DNA of 64,000 bases from DATGKG01 sp963851325 (GCA_963851325.1 CAWKOR010000001.1:2666001-2730000); one strand, 5' to 3'; shown: positions 8,904 to 21,910, numbered from the stretch's first letter. Numbers and translations are program-made. The notes: generated by a model from the sequence alone, not told the origin.

Positions 8904-9761
8904 ATGCTGACAAGCGCAAAGGAATTTCTACTGCATGTCTTCCGGGATTTCTCTGAGGATGAATGCGCATCGATGGCGGCTGCGCTGGCATATGCCACGC
9001 TGTTCGCGCTGCCCTCGCTATTGCTGATCGTCATCTTCATCGCCGGCCTGGTTCTCGGTCCGCAGGCGGCAAGTGGTCAGATTCAGGCACGTTTGAGCGG
9101 GGAGATGGGTCCCCAGACCGCGGCGCAAATCCAGACGATGGTGAGTAGTGTCGCGCAGAACCGGACCGGCGGCTTGATCGCCACGGCACTCGGATTCGTC
9201 GGCCTGATACTTTCGGCAACCGGAGTGTTGATGCAGCTTCAGCAGTGTCTGAACAAAGCCTGGAAAGTGAAGGTGGTCGAATCCGGTCTCAGAAACCTCG
9301 CGATGAAACGGCTCCGCTCGGGACTCCTGCTGGTCGGCGCCGGCATTCTGGCGATGGTTTCGGTGGCGGCGAGTTCCGCGATTTCCGCACTCGCGAAGAT
9401 GCTGCCGTTTGCGGGCGCCGCGTCGGTCGGCGAGATGGTCATGTCGCTGGCAATGTTTGCGGTAGTCTTCGCGGCGATTCTGAAGGTGCTGCCGGACGTG
9501 CAACTACGCTGGAGCGATGTCTGGGTTGGAGGTGCGTTCATCGCGGTACTCTTTGTGGTGGGAAAATTCCTGATCGCGATTTACCTGGCGCACGCCGGAA
9601 GCGCCAGCGCATACGGCGCTGCGGGTTCCCTCGCCTTGATTCTGATGTGGACCTACTACTCCGCGCTCATCCTTCTGCTGGGAGTCGAATTGACGCAGGT
9701 ATGGGTTCGGCGCGACGGGCGCGACGTCCTGCCGAGACAAGGCGCGATCCGCGTGGCGTAG
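8904..9761 (+). CDS. YihY/BrkB family membrane protein
   Basis: A 285-residue inner-membrane protein of the family once misnamed ribonuclease BN. The opening FLLHVFRDFSEDECASMAAA and ALAYATLFALPSLLLIVIF match the conserved first helix. About six hydrophobic spans follow (roughly residues 30-50, 90-112, 138-160, 175-198, 210-230, 243-265), ending in LILMWTYYSALILLLGVELT, the most conserved part. The biochemical role of the family is unsettled. Gene neighbours do not point to a function. Confidence 0.88.
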   Translation: MLTSAKEFLLHVFRDFSEDECASMAAALAYATLFALPSLLLIVIFIAGLVLGPQAASGQIQARLSGEMGPQTAAQIQTMVSSVAQNRTGGLIATALGFVGLILSATGVLMQLQQCLNKAWKVKVVESGLRNLAMKRLRSGLLLVGAGILAMVSVAASSAISALAKMLPFAGAASVGEMVMSLAMFAVVFAAILKVLPDVQLRWSDVWVGGAFIAVLFVVGKFLIAIYLAHAGSASAYGAAGSLALILMWTYYSALILLLGVELTQVWVRRDGRDVLPRQGAIRVA

Positions 9762-9781
9762 GGAAACTGCAAACTTCAGCT

Positions 9782-10927
9782 TCAGTCGGCATTAAAACCG
9801 TACAACTGGGCGGCATTGGTGCAGACGATCTTGCGGCGGGTCGCCGCGGGAAGATGTCCCAGCTCGCGCGCGATGTACTCCTGCGAGTCGGGCCAGATCC
9901 CGTCTGGATGCGGGAAGTCGCTACCCCACATGATGTTATCCTCGCCGATTTCGTCGAGCATCTTGATGCCAATGCGATCGCTCTGGTAGGTCGCGTAGCA
10001 CTGGCGCCGCCAGTACTCGCTCGGCTTCATCTTGAGGTCGAGGTCCGCGAACTGATCCTCCCACTCTAGATCCATGTGATCGAGAATGTAGGGCAGCCAG
10101 CCGATGCCGCTCTCGCCGATGACCATCTTCAAACCGCGGTGATGTTCGAGCACGCCGCCGAAGATAATCGCCATCAGCGGGACCGCCATGTACATCTGGA
10201 AGCTGCTGATCATCGTGGCGAAGGCGGCGCGCGCAACTTTGGGCTGAAGCTTACTCAAATCCGGCATCGCGCTGCCGATGGTATGCAGATGCACCGGTAG
10301 CTTCGCCTCCTCGGCGATCGCCCAAAGCGGCTCCCAGCAGGGATCCCAGAACGGTTCGATATCAGGACGGTTGGCGATATCGAGACCGCGCAGCGCTCCT
10401 TCCCTGGCGACGCGTTTCACCTCGGCAACGGCGTCGGCGATGTTGTGGCTTGGTATCGATGCCAATCCGGCATACCGATCAGGATGGGTGCGGCAGAAAC
10501 CGGCGAGCCACTGATTGTAAATGCGCAGCATGTCGGTCGCGGCCTCGTCGTCCTTCAGCCGCATGCTCGCGCCGAGGACGCCGTAGAGAACCTCGCCTTG
10601 AACGCCGTCCCGTTCCTGATCCTTCAGGCGCAGCTCCGGATCGGTCAGCCGCCGAATGCCCTTGCGGCCGTCATCGTAGAGGCCAGTCGATGCCATTCGA
10701 TCCGAACGATGGATCTGCCCGGGAACATATTCGCGTCCGGCCGAACCCATCCCGTTCATCAAGCCGAACTTCGCGCCGTTCTTCGCGACCCACATCTTGC
10801 CCTTGCGCGTGTCGATGACGTAGGGCATCCGATCCTTTAAATCGGCGCGTGCGTTGGAGGTGAACAGATCGGGCGGCAGCCAAATCAGATCGACGTGGCA
10901 ATCGGCTGAGATGAAATCGTACTTCAT
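9782..10927 (-). CDS. amidohydrolase family protein (COG2159-type decarboxylase/hydrolase)
   Basis: A 381-residue TIM-barrel amidohydrolase. ISADCHVDLIWLPPDLF provides the modified N-terminal metal motif of the ACMSD/gamma-resorcylate decarboxylase-like branch, and HHRGLKMVIGESGIGWLPY, then DNIMWGSDFPHPDGIWPDS, provide the conserved C-terminal Glu and Asp-His ends. Members hydrolyse or decarboxylate ring acids and related compounds. ATG 10927 has AGAGGA upstream; the frame stays open to 10996 without a ribosome site. It lies 69 bases downstream of the dihydroorotate-dehydrogenase-like gene, so read-through is possible. Confidence 0.87.
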   Translation of the reverse strand: MKYDFISADCHVDLIWLPPDLFTSNARADLKDRMPYVIDTRKGKMWVAKNGAKFGLMNGMGSAGREYVPGQIHRSDRMASTGLYDDGRKGIRRLTDPELRLKDQERDGVQGEVLYGVLGASMRLKDDEAATDMLRIYNQWLAGFCRTHPDRYAGLASIPSHNIADAVAEVKRVAREGALRGLDIANRPDIEPFWDPCWEPLWAIAEEAKLPVHLHTIGSAMPDLSKLQPKVARAAFATMISSFQMYMAVPLMAIIFGGVLEHHRGLKMVIGESGIGWLPYILDHMDLEWEDQFADLDLKMKPSEYWRRQCYATYQSDRIGIKMLDEIGEDNIMWGSDFPHPDGIWPDSQEYIARELGHLPAATRRKIVCTNAAQLYGFNAD

Positions 10928-10996
10928 CGCAAATCCTCTGGCGCGATCTTGCTCCAGTCGCATCGATGCGCGCAAACCCCGAGGATGGATGAGCAA

Positions 10997-12006
10997 TCAG
11001 CCGTTCCAGGCCCCGCGCAGCGAATAGGAACTCAGGACGCGGATGTAATTGGCGCGCTGGAACGCCGTCGGGTTGGGCACCTTGCGCTGGCTCATGCTGC
11101 CGCACATCTGGCCGATGGATTCGTAGTCGTGTTCCTCCATCCAGTTCTGGACGTCGCGCAAGACCACGCCGAGGTGTTCGAGGCCGTTTCGCAGCAGCGC
11201 CGAGGTCATCATGGTGGCGCGCGCTCCGGCCATCACGGCCTTCAGCACTCCCTCCGCATTGTGAATGCCTCCGGTAATCGCGAGGTCGACATTTACTCCC
11301 CCAAAGATGATTGCCACCCAATGCAGCCGGAGCAGCAGCTCCTGCGGGCTGCTCAGTTCCAGGCTCGGCACTACCTCCAGCTGCTCGAGATCCAGATCCG
11401 GTTGATAGAAGCGGTTGAACAGCACCAGCGCGTTCGCACCGGCGGCCTCGAATCGCTTCGCCATGTTTGCCGGAGCGGTAAAGAATGGCGACAGCTTCAC
11501 CGCAACCGGAATCCGTACAGTTTGTTTTACCTCGCGAACCAGCTCGAGGTAGGCCCGCTCGATATGAGCCGCCGTGAGTTCCGGATCGGTGACGATCGAA
11601 TACAGATTCAGCTCGATGGCGTCTGCGCCCGCCTGCTCCATCTCGTGCGCATAGCGGGTCCATCCGCCGGCCGAGACGCCGTTGAGGCTGCCAATCACGG
11701 GAATCGAAAGACCGGTTTTCGCCTTGCGAATCAGCTCCAGGTAGCCGTCCGGTCCAAGGTTATAGGTGGTCAGGTCGGGGAAGTAGTTCAGCGATTCCGC
11801 GAAACTATCAGCGCCACGCGAAAGGTCACGGTCCAGCGTTTCACCTTCCAGCGTCAACTGCTCTTCGAAGAGCGATGGCAACACCACCGCAGCCGCGCAG
11901 TGATCTTCAAGCTGGCGAATGTGGTCGAGCGAATCGCTCAGTGGTGATGCCGATGCAACGATGGGATTCTTAAGCGCCAGGCCGAGGTAGGTCGTCGTCA
12001 GGTCGA

Positions 12007-12010
<4 letters not shown>
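10997..12010 (-). CDS. dihydroorotate dehydrogenase-like flavoprotein
   Basis: A 337-residue TIM-barrel flavoprotein. It starts MIDLTTTYLGLALKNPIVAS, the usual opening of PyrD-like proteins, and carries GADAIELNLY, PVAVKLSPFF, ALVLFNRFYQPD and a phosphate-binding DLAITGGIHNAEGVLKAVMA. The genuine pyrD is elsewhere (26.3-27.3 kb), so this is a paralogue of another function. Its ATG overlaps the nifJ stop by four bases (ATGA), and the nifJ/PyrD-like pair is a recurrent association in bacterial genomes. It may pass electrons between NAD(P)H or an organic substrate and ferredoxin, but this is untested. Confidence 0.88.
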
Positions 12011-15615
<3,605 letters not shown>

Positions 15616-15692
15616 GTTAGCCGTGTGCAACCGGCAGTTAACATGAGACGGATTCTCTTCGCAAAGCGCCGATGCGCGAGCGCCTGAGTTAC

Positions 15693-16121
15693 TCAGCGTG
15701 GACGCTGATCGAACTGCAGGATGGTGCCGTCGGGATCCTCGAAGAGGCAGGTCAGCACTTTGGCGCCGCCGCGCTCCCCGTATGCGATCGAATCGGCCTC
15801 GTAAGGTGGCACCAGAATCTTGACGCCCGCACTCGCGAGCTTCTCCAACCGGCTGCGCAGGTCATCCACCAGGAACGCAAAGTGATGCATCCCGACCTGA
15901 TGCAGCCGCAGCGGTTTGCCCGAGGGCTCTCTGCCAAGCGTTTGCGATAGCACCAGGAACCCGCCGCCGTCGTTCCACTTCAGGTAGACCGCGCGGCGCT
16001 TGCCCTGCCCCACCGTCTCTTCCGCATCGAGCATCACCTCGAGCCCGAGCAGGTCGCGATAAAACGGCAGCGACTTCTCCATGTCGCTGACGCCGATAGC
16101 CAGATGCGAGATTCCCTTCAT
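15693..16121 (-). CDS. VOC (glyoxalase/dioxygenase fold) family protein
   Basis: A 142-residue vicinal-oxygen-chelate protein with two beta-alpha-beta-beta-beta modules. MKGISHLAIGVSDMEKSLPF gives the first metal His, HHFAFLVDDL the second, and a C-terminal FEDPDGTILQFDQ the metal-binding Glu/Asp region. Lactoylglutathione lyases, epimerases and extradiol dioxygenases share this fold, so the reaction cannot be named. GGAGGAG precedes ATG 16121; the open frame upstream to 16184 is rejected. It is divergent from the hydrolase at 16229. Confidence 0.88.
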   Translation of the reverse strand: MKGISHLAIGVSDMEKSLPFYRDLLGLEVMLDAEETVGQGKRRAVYLKWNDGGGFLVLSQTLGREPSGKPLRLHQVGMHHFAFLVDDLRSRLEKLASAGVKILVPPYEADSIAYGERGGAKVLTCLFEDPDGTILQFDQRPR

Positions 16122-16228
16122 GGCGCACTCCTCCAAATTTGGCGGGCTTCTCCGCTTCCTACAACCCGGCGTGCATTTTGACAACCAGCGAATGTCGGGT
16201 TACTGGTCTGTCTCCCACGGAGGTCACG

Positions 16229-17038
16229 ATGCTGGACAAGGTAAGTCTCGACGGCGTTCAACTGGAGTACGAGATTCATGGCGCGGGTGAGCCGGTCATG
16301 CTGATTCATGGCAGCGTGGTCGCCGATTCGTACCTGCCGATGCTCCCTGAGCCGTCGGTCTCGCGTTACCGGATGGTGCGCTACCGGCGTCGCGGCTTCG
16401 GCAACAGCACGCATCCCGATTCGGCCATCAGCATTCGCGAGCAGGCCAACGACTGCCACGCGCTGATGCGCCATTTGAAGATCGCCAAAGCACACGTGGC
16501 GGGACATTCATATGGCGGCGTCATCGCATTGCAACTGGCGCTCGACCATCCGGAAGTCGTCCATTCGCTGGCCTTGCTCGAACCCGCCCTGGTCGGACAA
16601 ATCCCCAACTCGGCGGAGTTCATGGCGGGAATGGCTCCGGTAGTGAAGACTTACCAGGACGGCGACAAACGCGGCGCGCTCAACGGATTTCTCAATTGGG
16701 TCGCCGGCCCCGGCTATCGCGCGATGTTCGAGGGCCTTCCCGGCTCATATGAGATGGCCCTCGCCGACGCCGACAACTTTTTCCGCTTCGAGATGCCTGC
16801 GGCAGGTCAGTGGAGTTTCACCCGCGACGATGCACAGCGGATCGGGCAGCCGGTCCTCGCGATGCTGGGCGCTACCAGCGCGCCGATCTTCCACGAGATT
16901 CAGAAGCTGTTGCAGGCGTGGTTTCCGAAAGCCAAGGCGGTCACCGTGCCGAAGGCCAACCATATGCTGCAGACGGTCGAGCCACGCGCCGTCGCCGAGG
17001 TACTCGCGGGCTTCTGGGCGAGCTGGCCGCTGCGCTGA
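16229..17038 (+). CDS. alpha/beta hydrolase
   Basis: A 269-residue alpha/beta hydrolase with LIHGSVVADSYLP (oxyanion), GHSYGG as the nucleophile elbow near residue 94 and His in KANHMLQTVEP near the C-terminus. The order is that of haloperoxidase/esterase-like proteins. GGAGG precedes ATG 16229 by 6 bases; the in-frame start at 16139 overlaps the divergent VOC gene and is not used. It converges on the AraC-type regulator with 17 bases between stops. Confidence 0.88.
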   Translation: MLDKVSLDGVQLEYEIHGAGEPVMLIHGSVVADSYLPMLPEPSVSRYRMVRYRRRGFGNSTHPDSAISIREQANDCHALMRHLKIAKAHVAGHSYGGVIALQLALDHPEVVHSLALLEPALVGQIPNSAEFMAGMAPVVKTYQDGDKRGALNGFLNWVAGPGYRAMFEGLPGSYEMALADADNFFRFEMPAAGQWSFTRDDAQRIGQPVLAMLGATSAPIFHEIQKLLQAWFPKAKAVTVPKANHMLQTVEPRAVAEVLAGFWASWPLR

Positions 17039-17055
17039 GCAATCAGATCGATGGT

Positions 17056-17958
17056 TCAGGAATTGCCGGCACGATACGCGCGTGGCGAAACTCCAAACTC
17101 AGCGCGGAAGCTGCGGATGAAATTGGAAAGATCCTCGAAGCCTACCTCGAACGCGATCTCGGTGATCGGCTGGACGCCGGCGGTGAGTCGCCCGGCTGCC
17201 TCGCGCAGTCGCGCGCGCAAAATCCATTGATGAGGAGTGACCCCGGTCACCCTCTTGAAGGTTCGCAAAAAGTGATAGCGGCTAAGACCCGCGATACTGG
17301 CGAGCGTCTCCAGCGTATGCGGCTCTTCGAAGGCAGCCTCCAGGAGCCGCATCACATCCGCGATGCGCGAGGAGTCCCGCGTCGCGCTCGGCATGCTATG
17401 CCGGCGAATATCACCGTCCACCTGCAGGACCGCGCCCGCCAGCTCGATTCCGATCTCCTCGAGCAAAGCGGGACGCCGCAGCGCGCTGACGACGCGAGCG
17501 GTCAGTGGCGCGAGCGCCCGCAGCGGTGGCAGCCGATCGAGGCGAAACGAGGCGCGTGATGCTCCCGCATCGCGCGCGACGCTTTCGAACAGCTCCGGCG
17601 CGAACTGGAACGAGAGGCAGCGGTCACCCTCGCCGTGTTGATGCGAACATTCAAAGGTGCGCCCGATGCTCCCCAGCACCAGCGCGCCAGGTGATATCAG
17701 CGACGCACCACGATCGCTGCGATAGGAGAACGACCCCGTCAGTACCAACGATACTGACTCCCAGGCGTGACGCTCGGCGAAAGGACGATCGTGCGGTCCA
17801 GCGGTACACAGCACGTCCAGCACGCGCCATCCCTTACCCTCGGCCACCAGTTTGCCGAAGTTCGCACCCGGCTCGCCGTCGCGTTCCTTGTGTATCAGGG
17901 CGGCGGTCAGCGGATCGCGATGGGAAATCCGGGGATTTAAAATCTGCGATGAGAGCAA
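17056..17958 (-). CDS. AraC-family transcriptional regulator
   Basis: A 300-residue regulator: an N-terminal cupin-like sensing half (SLVLTGSFSYRSDRGASL, then LISPGALVLGS) and a C-terminal double helix-turn-helix with ETLASIAGLSRYHFLRTFKR, VTGVTPHQWILRARL and ITEIAFEVGFEDLSNFIRSF, the classic AraC signature. The first available start is the TTG at 17958, with GGAG 12 bases upstream; a later GTG near 17850 is possible. It is divergent from the GFA gene (72 bases), which it may control. Confidence 0.88.
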   Translation of the reverse strand: MLSSQILNPRISHRDPLTAALIHKERDGEPGANFGKLVAEGKGWRVLDVLCTAGPHDRPFAERHAWESVSLVLTGSFSYRSDRGASLISPGALVLGSIGRTFECSHQHGEGDRCLSFQFAPELFESVARDAGASRASFRLDRLPPLRALAPLTARVVSALRRPALLEEIGIELAGAVLQVDGDIRRHSMPSATRDSSRIADVMRLLEAAFEEPHTLETLASIAGLSRYHFLRTFKRVTGVTPHQWILRARLREAAGRLTAGVQPITEIAFEVGFEDLSNFIRSFRAEFGVSPRAYRAGNS

Positions 17959-18030
17959 TTTTTGCCAAGTCTCCGAACGGCCGGTTCAGTATAACAATCG
18001 AGTGCAAACTACCAAAAGGAGACCGCGGTC

Positions 18031-18489
18031 ATGACGCTGGCAGGTGGATGCTCGTGTGGAGCTATCCGATACAAGCTGACTAACACACCGCTAATCGTTC
18101 ATGCGTGTCACTGCCGCGATTGTCAGCGCATTACCGGCGGCCCGCATGTCATCAACATCTGGATCGAGCGCAAGTTCGTCGAAGCCGGCGGCGCTGAGCC
18201 CAAGTCATTCGTGCTTAAAGGCGGCAGCGGCAAGAGGCATGAGGTCTTCTTTTGCGATAAATGCGGAACCTACGTATGGAGCCGCTACAGCATCGCACCG
18301 GGCGATTGTCTCTTTGTGCGCGCGGGCACCCTCGACCAGCCCGAAGCAGTCACTCCCGATGTGCACATCTTCACGCGAACCAAGCTGCCGTGGGTGCAAC
18401 TTCCCAAGGATGCGCAGGTGTTCGACTCCATCTATACGGACCTCTCCAAGGTCTGGCGGGCCGAGAGCGTGAAGCGATTGCGCGGCTGA
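18031..18489 (+). CDS. GFA/CENP-V domain protein
   Basis: A 152-residue zinc protein of the glutathione-dependent formaldehyde-activating (GFA) fold. GGCSCGAIRYKL supplies the first Cys pair, HACHCRDCQRITG the middle set and FFCDKCGTYVWS the last pair, all at conserved spacing. Most members have no proven activity; some act on S-hydroxymethyl-glutathione. AGGAG precedes the ATG by 9 bases. It stands alone on the plus strand, divergent from the AraC regulator. Confidence 0.9.
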   Translation: MTLAGGCSCGAIRYKLTNTPLIVHACHCRDCQRITGGPHVINIWIERKFVEAGGAEPKSFVLKGGSGKRHEVFFCDKCGTYVWSRYSIAPGDCLFVRAGTLDQPEAVTPDVHIFTRTKLPWVQLPKDAQVFDSIYTDLSKVWRAESVKRLRG

Positions 18490-18561
18490 GGCCGGCGAAC
18501 CTCGCCCCCCGCTTAACCTCTTCGGATGAGCAGCGTCCAGGTGGTCATGATGTGATGAGTT

Positions 18562-19185
18562 CTATCGATTACGTTGATGCGGGTTGATCAGGCCGGCTCG
18601 CATCGCATAAAGCGCAACTTCAACCCGGTCACGGATTCTGAGCTTCTGAAAAATGTTATTGAGGTGCTTCTTCACGGTAGCTTCGGTAATCGCCAGTTTG
18701 GTAGCGACCTCGGCGTTGCGCAGTCCCAAGGCGACATAGCGTACGATCTCGCGCTCGCGCGAGGTGAGTTCATCTCCAGTGCGATCCAGCCGGGCCAGCT
18801 CGGCTTGCAGCGCCGGGGGCATCCAGACCAATCCCTCGACCGCGGCCCTGATGGCCTCCATCAGCGTTTCCACGGCGAAGCGCTTCTGAACCACGGCGCG
18901 GGCGCCCATTCTGATTGCCTCGAGTGCCTCCGCATTGCGTTCGCTGGCGGTCAGGACTACGACCGTCACCAGGTGCGCGAGACGCTCGATGTCGTCACCC
19001 ATCCACCGCTCCATTTGCAGGTCCAGCAGCAGAACGTCGCAAGGCGTTGCGGCCAGCGCCGCTTCAAGCTCGATGGAACGGCCGACCTCGGCAACCACTT
19101 CAATCTCAGGCTGAAAGCGCAGGATCGACTTGAGGCCCTGGCGGAAGATCGCGTGATCGTCGGCGATGATGAGTCGAATCGGCAT
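18562..19185 (-). CDS. NarL/LuxR-type response regulator
   Basis: A 207-residue two-component response regulator. The receiver domain (residues 1-118) has the acidic pair Asp9-Asp10, phospho-acceptor Asp55 in DVLLLDLQME, Thr in VVLTASERN and Lys in VVQKRF. The C-terminal LuxR domain has LTSREREIVRYVALGLRNAE and ATVKKHLNNIFQKLRI. It partners the sensor kinase immediately upstream; the intended kinase stop would sit three bases before this ATG. Target genes are unknown. Confidence 0.92.
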   Translation of the reverse strand: MPIRLIIADDHAIFRQGLKSILRFQPEIEVVAEVGRSIELEAALAATPCDVLLLDLQMERWMGDDIERLAHLVTVVVLTASERNAEALEAIRMGARAVVQKRFAVETLMEAIRAAVEGLVWMPPALQAELARLDRTGDELTSREREIVRYVALGLRNAEVATKLAITEATVKKHLNNIFQKLRIRDRVEVALYAMRAGLINPHQRNR

Positions 19186-20267
19186 GAGCTAGGCGGCGCG
19201 CATTTCGATTTCCATATGCGCGCCTGATCGGTTCTGCCCGACACCCGCAATTGACCACCGAACTCCGCCACCCGCGACGCGATCGCCCAGGGCGCCTCAG
19301 CCTGCTGAAAACCGATCCCATCGTCGTCGATGGTGATGCGAACCAGGTTGTCGGCGGAATTGACCTTGACCGATGCTTCGCGCGCCTGCGCGTGACGCCG
19401 GGCATTACGCGTTCCTTCCAGCATGATCAGCAGGATCTGCTCGACCAGCAGCCCATTGGCGGAGAAGCTGGCGGTGACATGGAAGCGCGTTTCACTGGCG
19501 GGCGAAGTGGTTTCGGCAATTTTACGATCGAGGTTTATCAGCGAACGGAGGTACTCGCGAACCTCGTCATACTCGCGAGTGATACCGATTTGCAACTCGC
19601 GCAATTCGCCGAGCACCTCGGCGGTTTCGCCCCGCGCCAGCAATTCGCGCAAGCCTTCGAGCCGAAGATTCATTCCCGCGAGCACCTGCACATAGCCATC
19701 ATGGAGCGAGCGCGCGATCTCCTCACGCTCCGCGAAGGTTTCGAGCTCGCGCATCCGCAGCTCGAAGTTTGCGCGCTGTTGCCCGAGGAAGCCAATCACG
19801 CAGCCGGTAATCGCCAGGTACGCCGGCCGCATCAGGGGCAGCGCCATCACTCCTTGTGGCGATAGCGTGATCGGCAACAGGTAGAGCAGGACGCTGACGA
19901 AAGTCACCCACAGCGTCGCGCGCAGGCCGGTGCGGCATCCCACCGCGATGATCGCGAAAGTGAAGAAGACATAAGAGGGGCTGGTTGGGCCTTCCGTGAA
20001 GAACGCCACGGCGGTGGCGAAGAGAATGTCGAGCGCGGTGGTCGCGGCGAACACTCGCTGGGGCGCCAGGTGGCGGCGGATCAACAGGTACGCGGTCAGG
20101 CTGTATGCGAAATGGAGCGCCAGCGTCGTCAGCGCATAACGATCGAGGGAAAAAATCCCGTATCCGGTGGTTGGATCGATGTAGATTGAAATCAGCGCGA
20201 CGACTGAGAGGGCGATTCGGGCTCGCGAGACATTCAGATCGAGATCGGCAAAGTCGAGTGCCTTCAT
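18966..20267 (-). CDS. NarL-type sensor histidine kinase, C-terminal frame disrupted
   Basis: An integral-membrane sensor kinase. About five hydrophobic spans cover residues 15-160; the HisKA_3 box EEIARSLHDGYVQVLAGMN places phospho-His at 189; the ATPase N-box is EGTRNARRHAQA and the G-box DDDGIGF. Up to about residue 347 the frame is normal, then it leaves the expected path at 19223-19224 and runs 86 junk residues through the response-regulator gene. Restoring one G there gives a normal tail (GAHMEIEMRAA) ending at TAG 19189-19191, three bases before the regulator's ATG. The coordinates given are those of the frame actually present. It may be a sequencing error or a real mutation; the ATP site is largely intact either way. 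Confidence 0.85.
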   Translation of the reverse strand: MKALDFADLDLNVSRARIALSVVALISIYIDPTTGYGIFSLDRYALTTLALHFAYSLTAYLLIRRHLAPQRVFAATTALDILFATAVAFFTEGPTSPSYVFFTFAIIAVGCRTGLRATLWVTFVSVLLYLLPITLSPQGVMALPLMRPAYLAITGCVIGFLGQQRANFELRMRELETFAEREEIARSLHDGYVQVLAGMNLRLEGLRELLARGETAEVLGELRELQIGITREYDEVREYLRSLINLDRKIAETTSPASETRFHVTASFSANGLLVEQILLIMLEGTRNARRHAQAREASVKVNSADNLVRITIDDDGIGFQQAEAPWAIASRVAEFGGQLRVSGRTDQARIWKSKCAPPSSCRFDSSSPTITRSSARASSRSCAFSLRLKWLPRSAVPSSLKRRWPQRLATFCCWTCKWSGGWVTTSSVSRTW

Positions 20268-20376
20268 ACCCGGTCATTTCGGGCGTTTGAGGCATCCAGG
20301 TCAAGCACCCGCGCCGAGCCGTAGTGCTACTTCGGGCAACAGGCGGACTGGCGGGACACGCAATGCTCGGCCTGTC

Positions 20377-21183
20377 TCAAACAACTTTGTCGGTGTTGCC
20401 GGTCACTGCTAGCGCGTAGCGGCGATGCGAATGCGAGAGGCTCAATCTGGCGCCAAACGCCTCGGAGAGCTGGGCAGCATTCATCACCAGGTCGCGCGGC
20501 CCCGCGGCGAGCACCCGTCCGCCCTTGAGAATCAGCACGTGCGAGAAACCCGGCATGATCTCCTCGACATGATGCGTCACCAGCACCAGACTCGGTGCGG
20601 CAGCATCCTGCGAGAGGCGCTCGAGGAATTGCAGGAATTGCTCTCGCGCAACCGGATCGAGTCCGGCGCACGGCTCATCCAGAATAAGCAGCTCCGGTTT
20701 GGCCATCAGCGCGCGTCCGATCAATACCCGCTGCCGCTCGCCTTGGGAGAGAAACCGCCACGGGCGATCCGCGATAACCTCGGCTTCGATTTGGCGGATG
20801 ATGTCCAGCGCGCGCGACCGGTCATCGGCGGCGGTATCGCCCCATAAGCCGATCATCGCGCGTTTACCGCTGACGATCGCGTCGAGCGCGGTCTCATGGC
20901 CTGGCATCAGTTGCTGAATCGCACTGCTGACGATGCCGATGCGGGTGCGCAAATCGCGCCAGTCGGTTTTGCCGTAGGTCTCGCCCAGCACGCTGATGCT
21001 GCCGGCGGTGAGCGGCAGGTATCCCGTCAAGGTGCTCAGCAGCGAGGTTTTGCCCGATCCGTTGGCCCCGAGGATCACCCAATGCTGGCCGGCCTCGACG
21101 CGCCAGTCGATGTGTTCGAGGATGACGGCCTCGCGCTCGACGCGCAGCCCCCGAATGTCGATGACGATGCTCGCGTTGCTCAT
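20377..21183 (-). CDS. ABC transporter ATP-binding protein
   Basis: A 268-residue ABC ATPase: Walker A GANGSGKTSLL near residues 39-49, Q-loop region RIGIVSSAIQQ, signature LSQGERQR, Walker B LLILDEP and H-loop VLVTHHVEE. The sequence layout, with an early WRVEAGQHWVILG and a C-terminal LILKGGRVLAAGP, resembles the ModF/YlmA-like single-domain proteins. No permease or binding protein is adjacent, so either the partner is elsewhere or the protein has a soluble role. Confidence 0.88.
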   Translation of the reverse strand: MSNASIVIDIRGLRVEREAVILEHIDWRVEAGQHWVILGANGSGKTSLLSTLTGYLPLTAGSISVLGETYGKTDWRDLRTRIGIVSSAIQQLMPGHETALDAIVSGKRAMIGLWGDTAADDRSRALDIIRQIEAEVIADRPWRFLSQGERQRVLIGRALMAKPELLILDEPCAGLDPVAREQFLQFLERLSQDAAAPSLVLVTHHVEEIMPGFSHVLILKGGRVLAAGPRDLVMNAAQLSEAFGARLSLSHSHRRYALAVTGNTDKVV

Positions 21184-21223
21184 CGAGCATCACCATCGCA
21201 CAAATCGTTTGCGAGGCAAGTTG

Positions 21224-21910
21224 CTAGAGCGTCGCGGCCTTGTGAAAGGTGCCGTGCCAGACCGCGCTGACGAAGGGGCCGCCGTTGCACCGTTTGCTGC
21301 CGGAGCAGAACTGGTTCATCGACTCCGACACGACCATGGTTTTCTCATCCGGCAGCAGGGTACAGACCGAGTCAGCCATCCACTTGATGTCGATGGTTGG
21401 ACCGAGGGGGAGACCGAAAAGGTGACCGCGTTGCTGCGCCGATCCATACGATCGAAGCGCGATATGGTCGCCCGCGCTCCCAAGCGCAACGGTGCGTGAG
21501 CGGGTATTGAAAATGCGACCCTGGTTGGCCGCTTCATCGAGCGACTGCTTGTGGTAGGCGACCTCGATTCCCGATGGAGTGCGAACAAAACATAGCGTGA
21601 CGGAACCTGGAACCCATTTTTCGATCGGCGGCCCGGAGTATTGATGCCACGCATCCGCGCGCGGTTCGCCTTCCCAGCATCCGAGATACGCGTCCGAGAT
21701 TTGCAATCCCGCATTCGACGGATTCGCAGGAGGCGGCGGTTTCCGCGCCTGCGGGATGGTCTGGGACGGCGAGTCCTGTTGAGCATGAAGCGGCGGCGGG
21801 GTGGGCTCGAAATGAAAGGAACCCTGCTGGGCGCGAACGGTGCCCACGCCGGCACAGAGAAAAGCGACCGCTAAAGGCAATGACAAAAACAGCGGAGCGA
21901 GGCGACGCAT
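21224..21910 (-). CDS. exported hypothetical protein
   Basis: A 228-residue protein not recognised. A signal peptide is clear: MRRLAPLFLSLPLAVAFLCA followed by a VRAQQG cleavage site near residue 27. A proline-rich linker (residues about 35-65) leads to a folded domain with four or more cysteines (LGCWEG, VTLCFVR, SVCTLLP, NQFCSGSKRCNGG) that may form disulfides in the periplasm. It lies 40 bases downstream-strand-wise of the ABC ATPase start, on the same strand, so it is probably first in a transcript with that gene. Confidence 0.7.
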   Translation of the reverse strand: MRRLAPLFLSLPLAVAFLCAGVGTVRAQQGSFHFEPTPPPLHAQQDSPSQTIPQARKPPPPANPSNAGLQISDAYLGCWEGEPRADAWHQYSGPPIEKWVPGSVTLCFVRTPSGIEVAYHKQSLDEAANQGRIFNTRSRTVALGSAGDHIALRSYGSAQQRGHLFGLPLGPTIDIKWMADSVCTLLPDEKTMVVSESMNQFCSGSKRCNGGPFVSAVWHGTFHKAATL

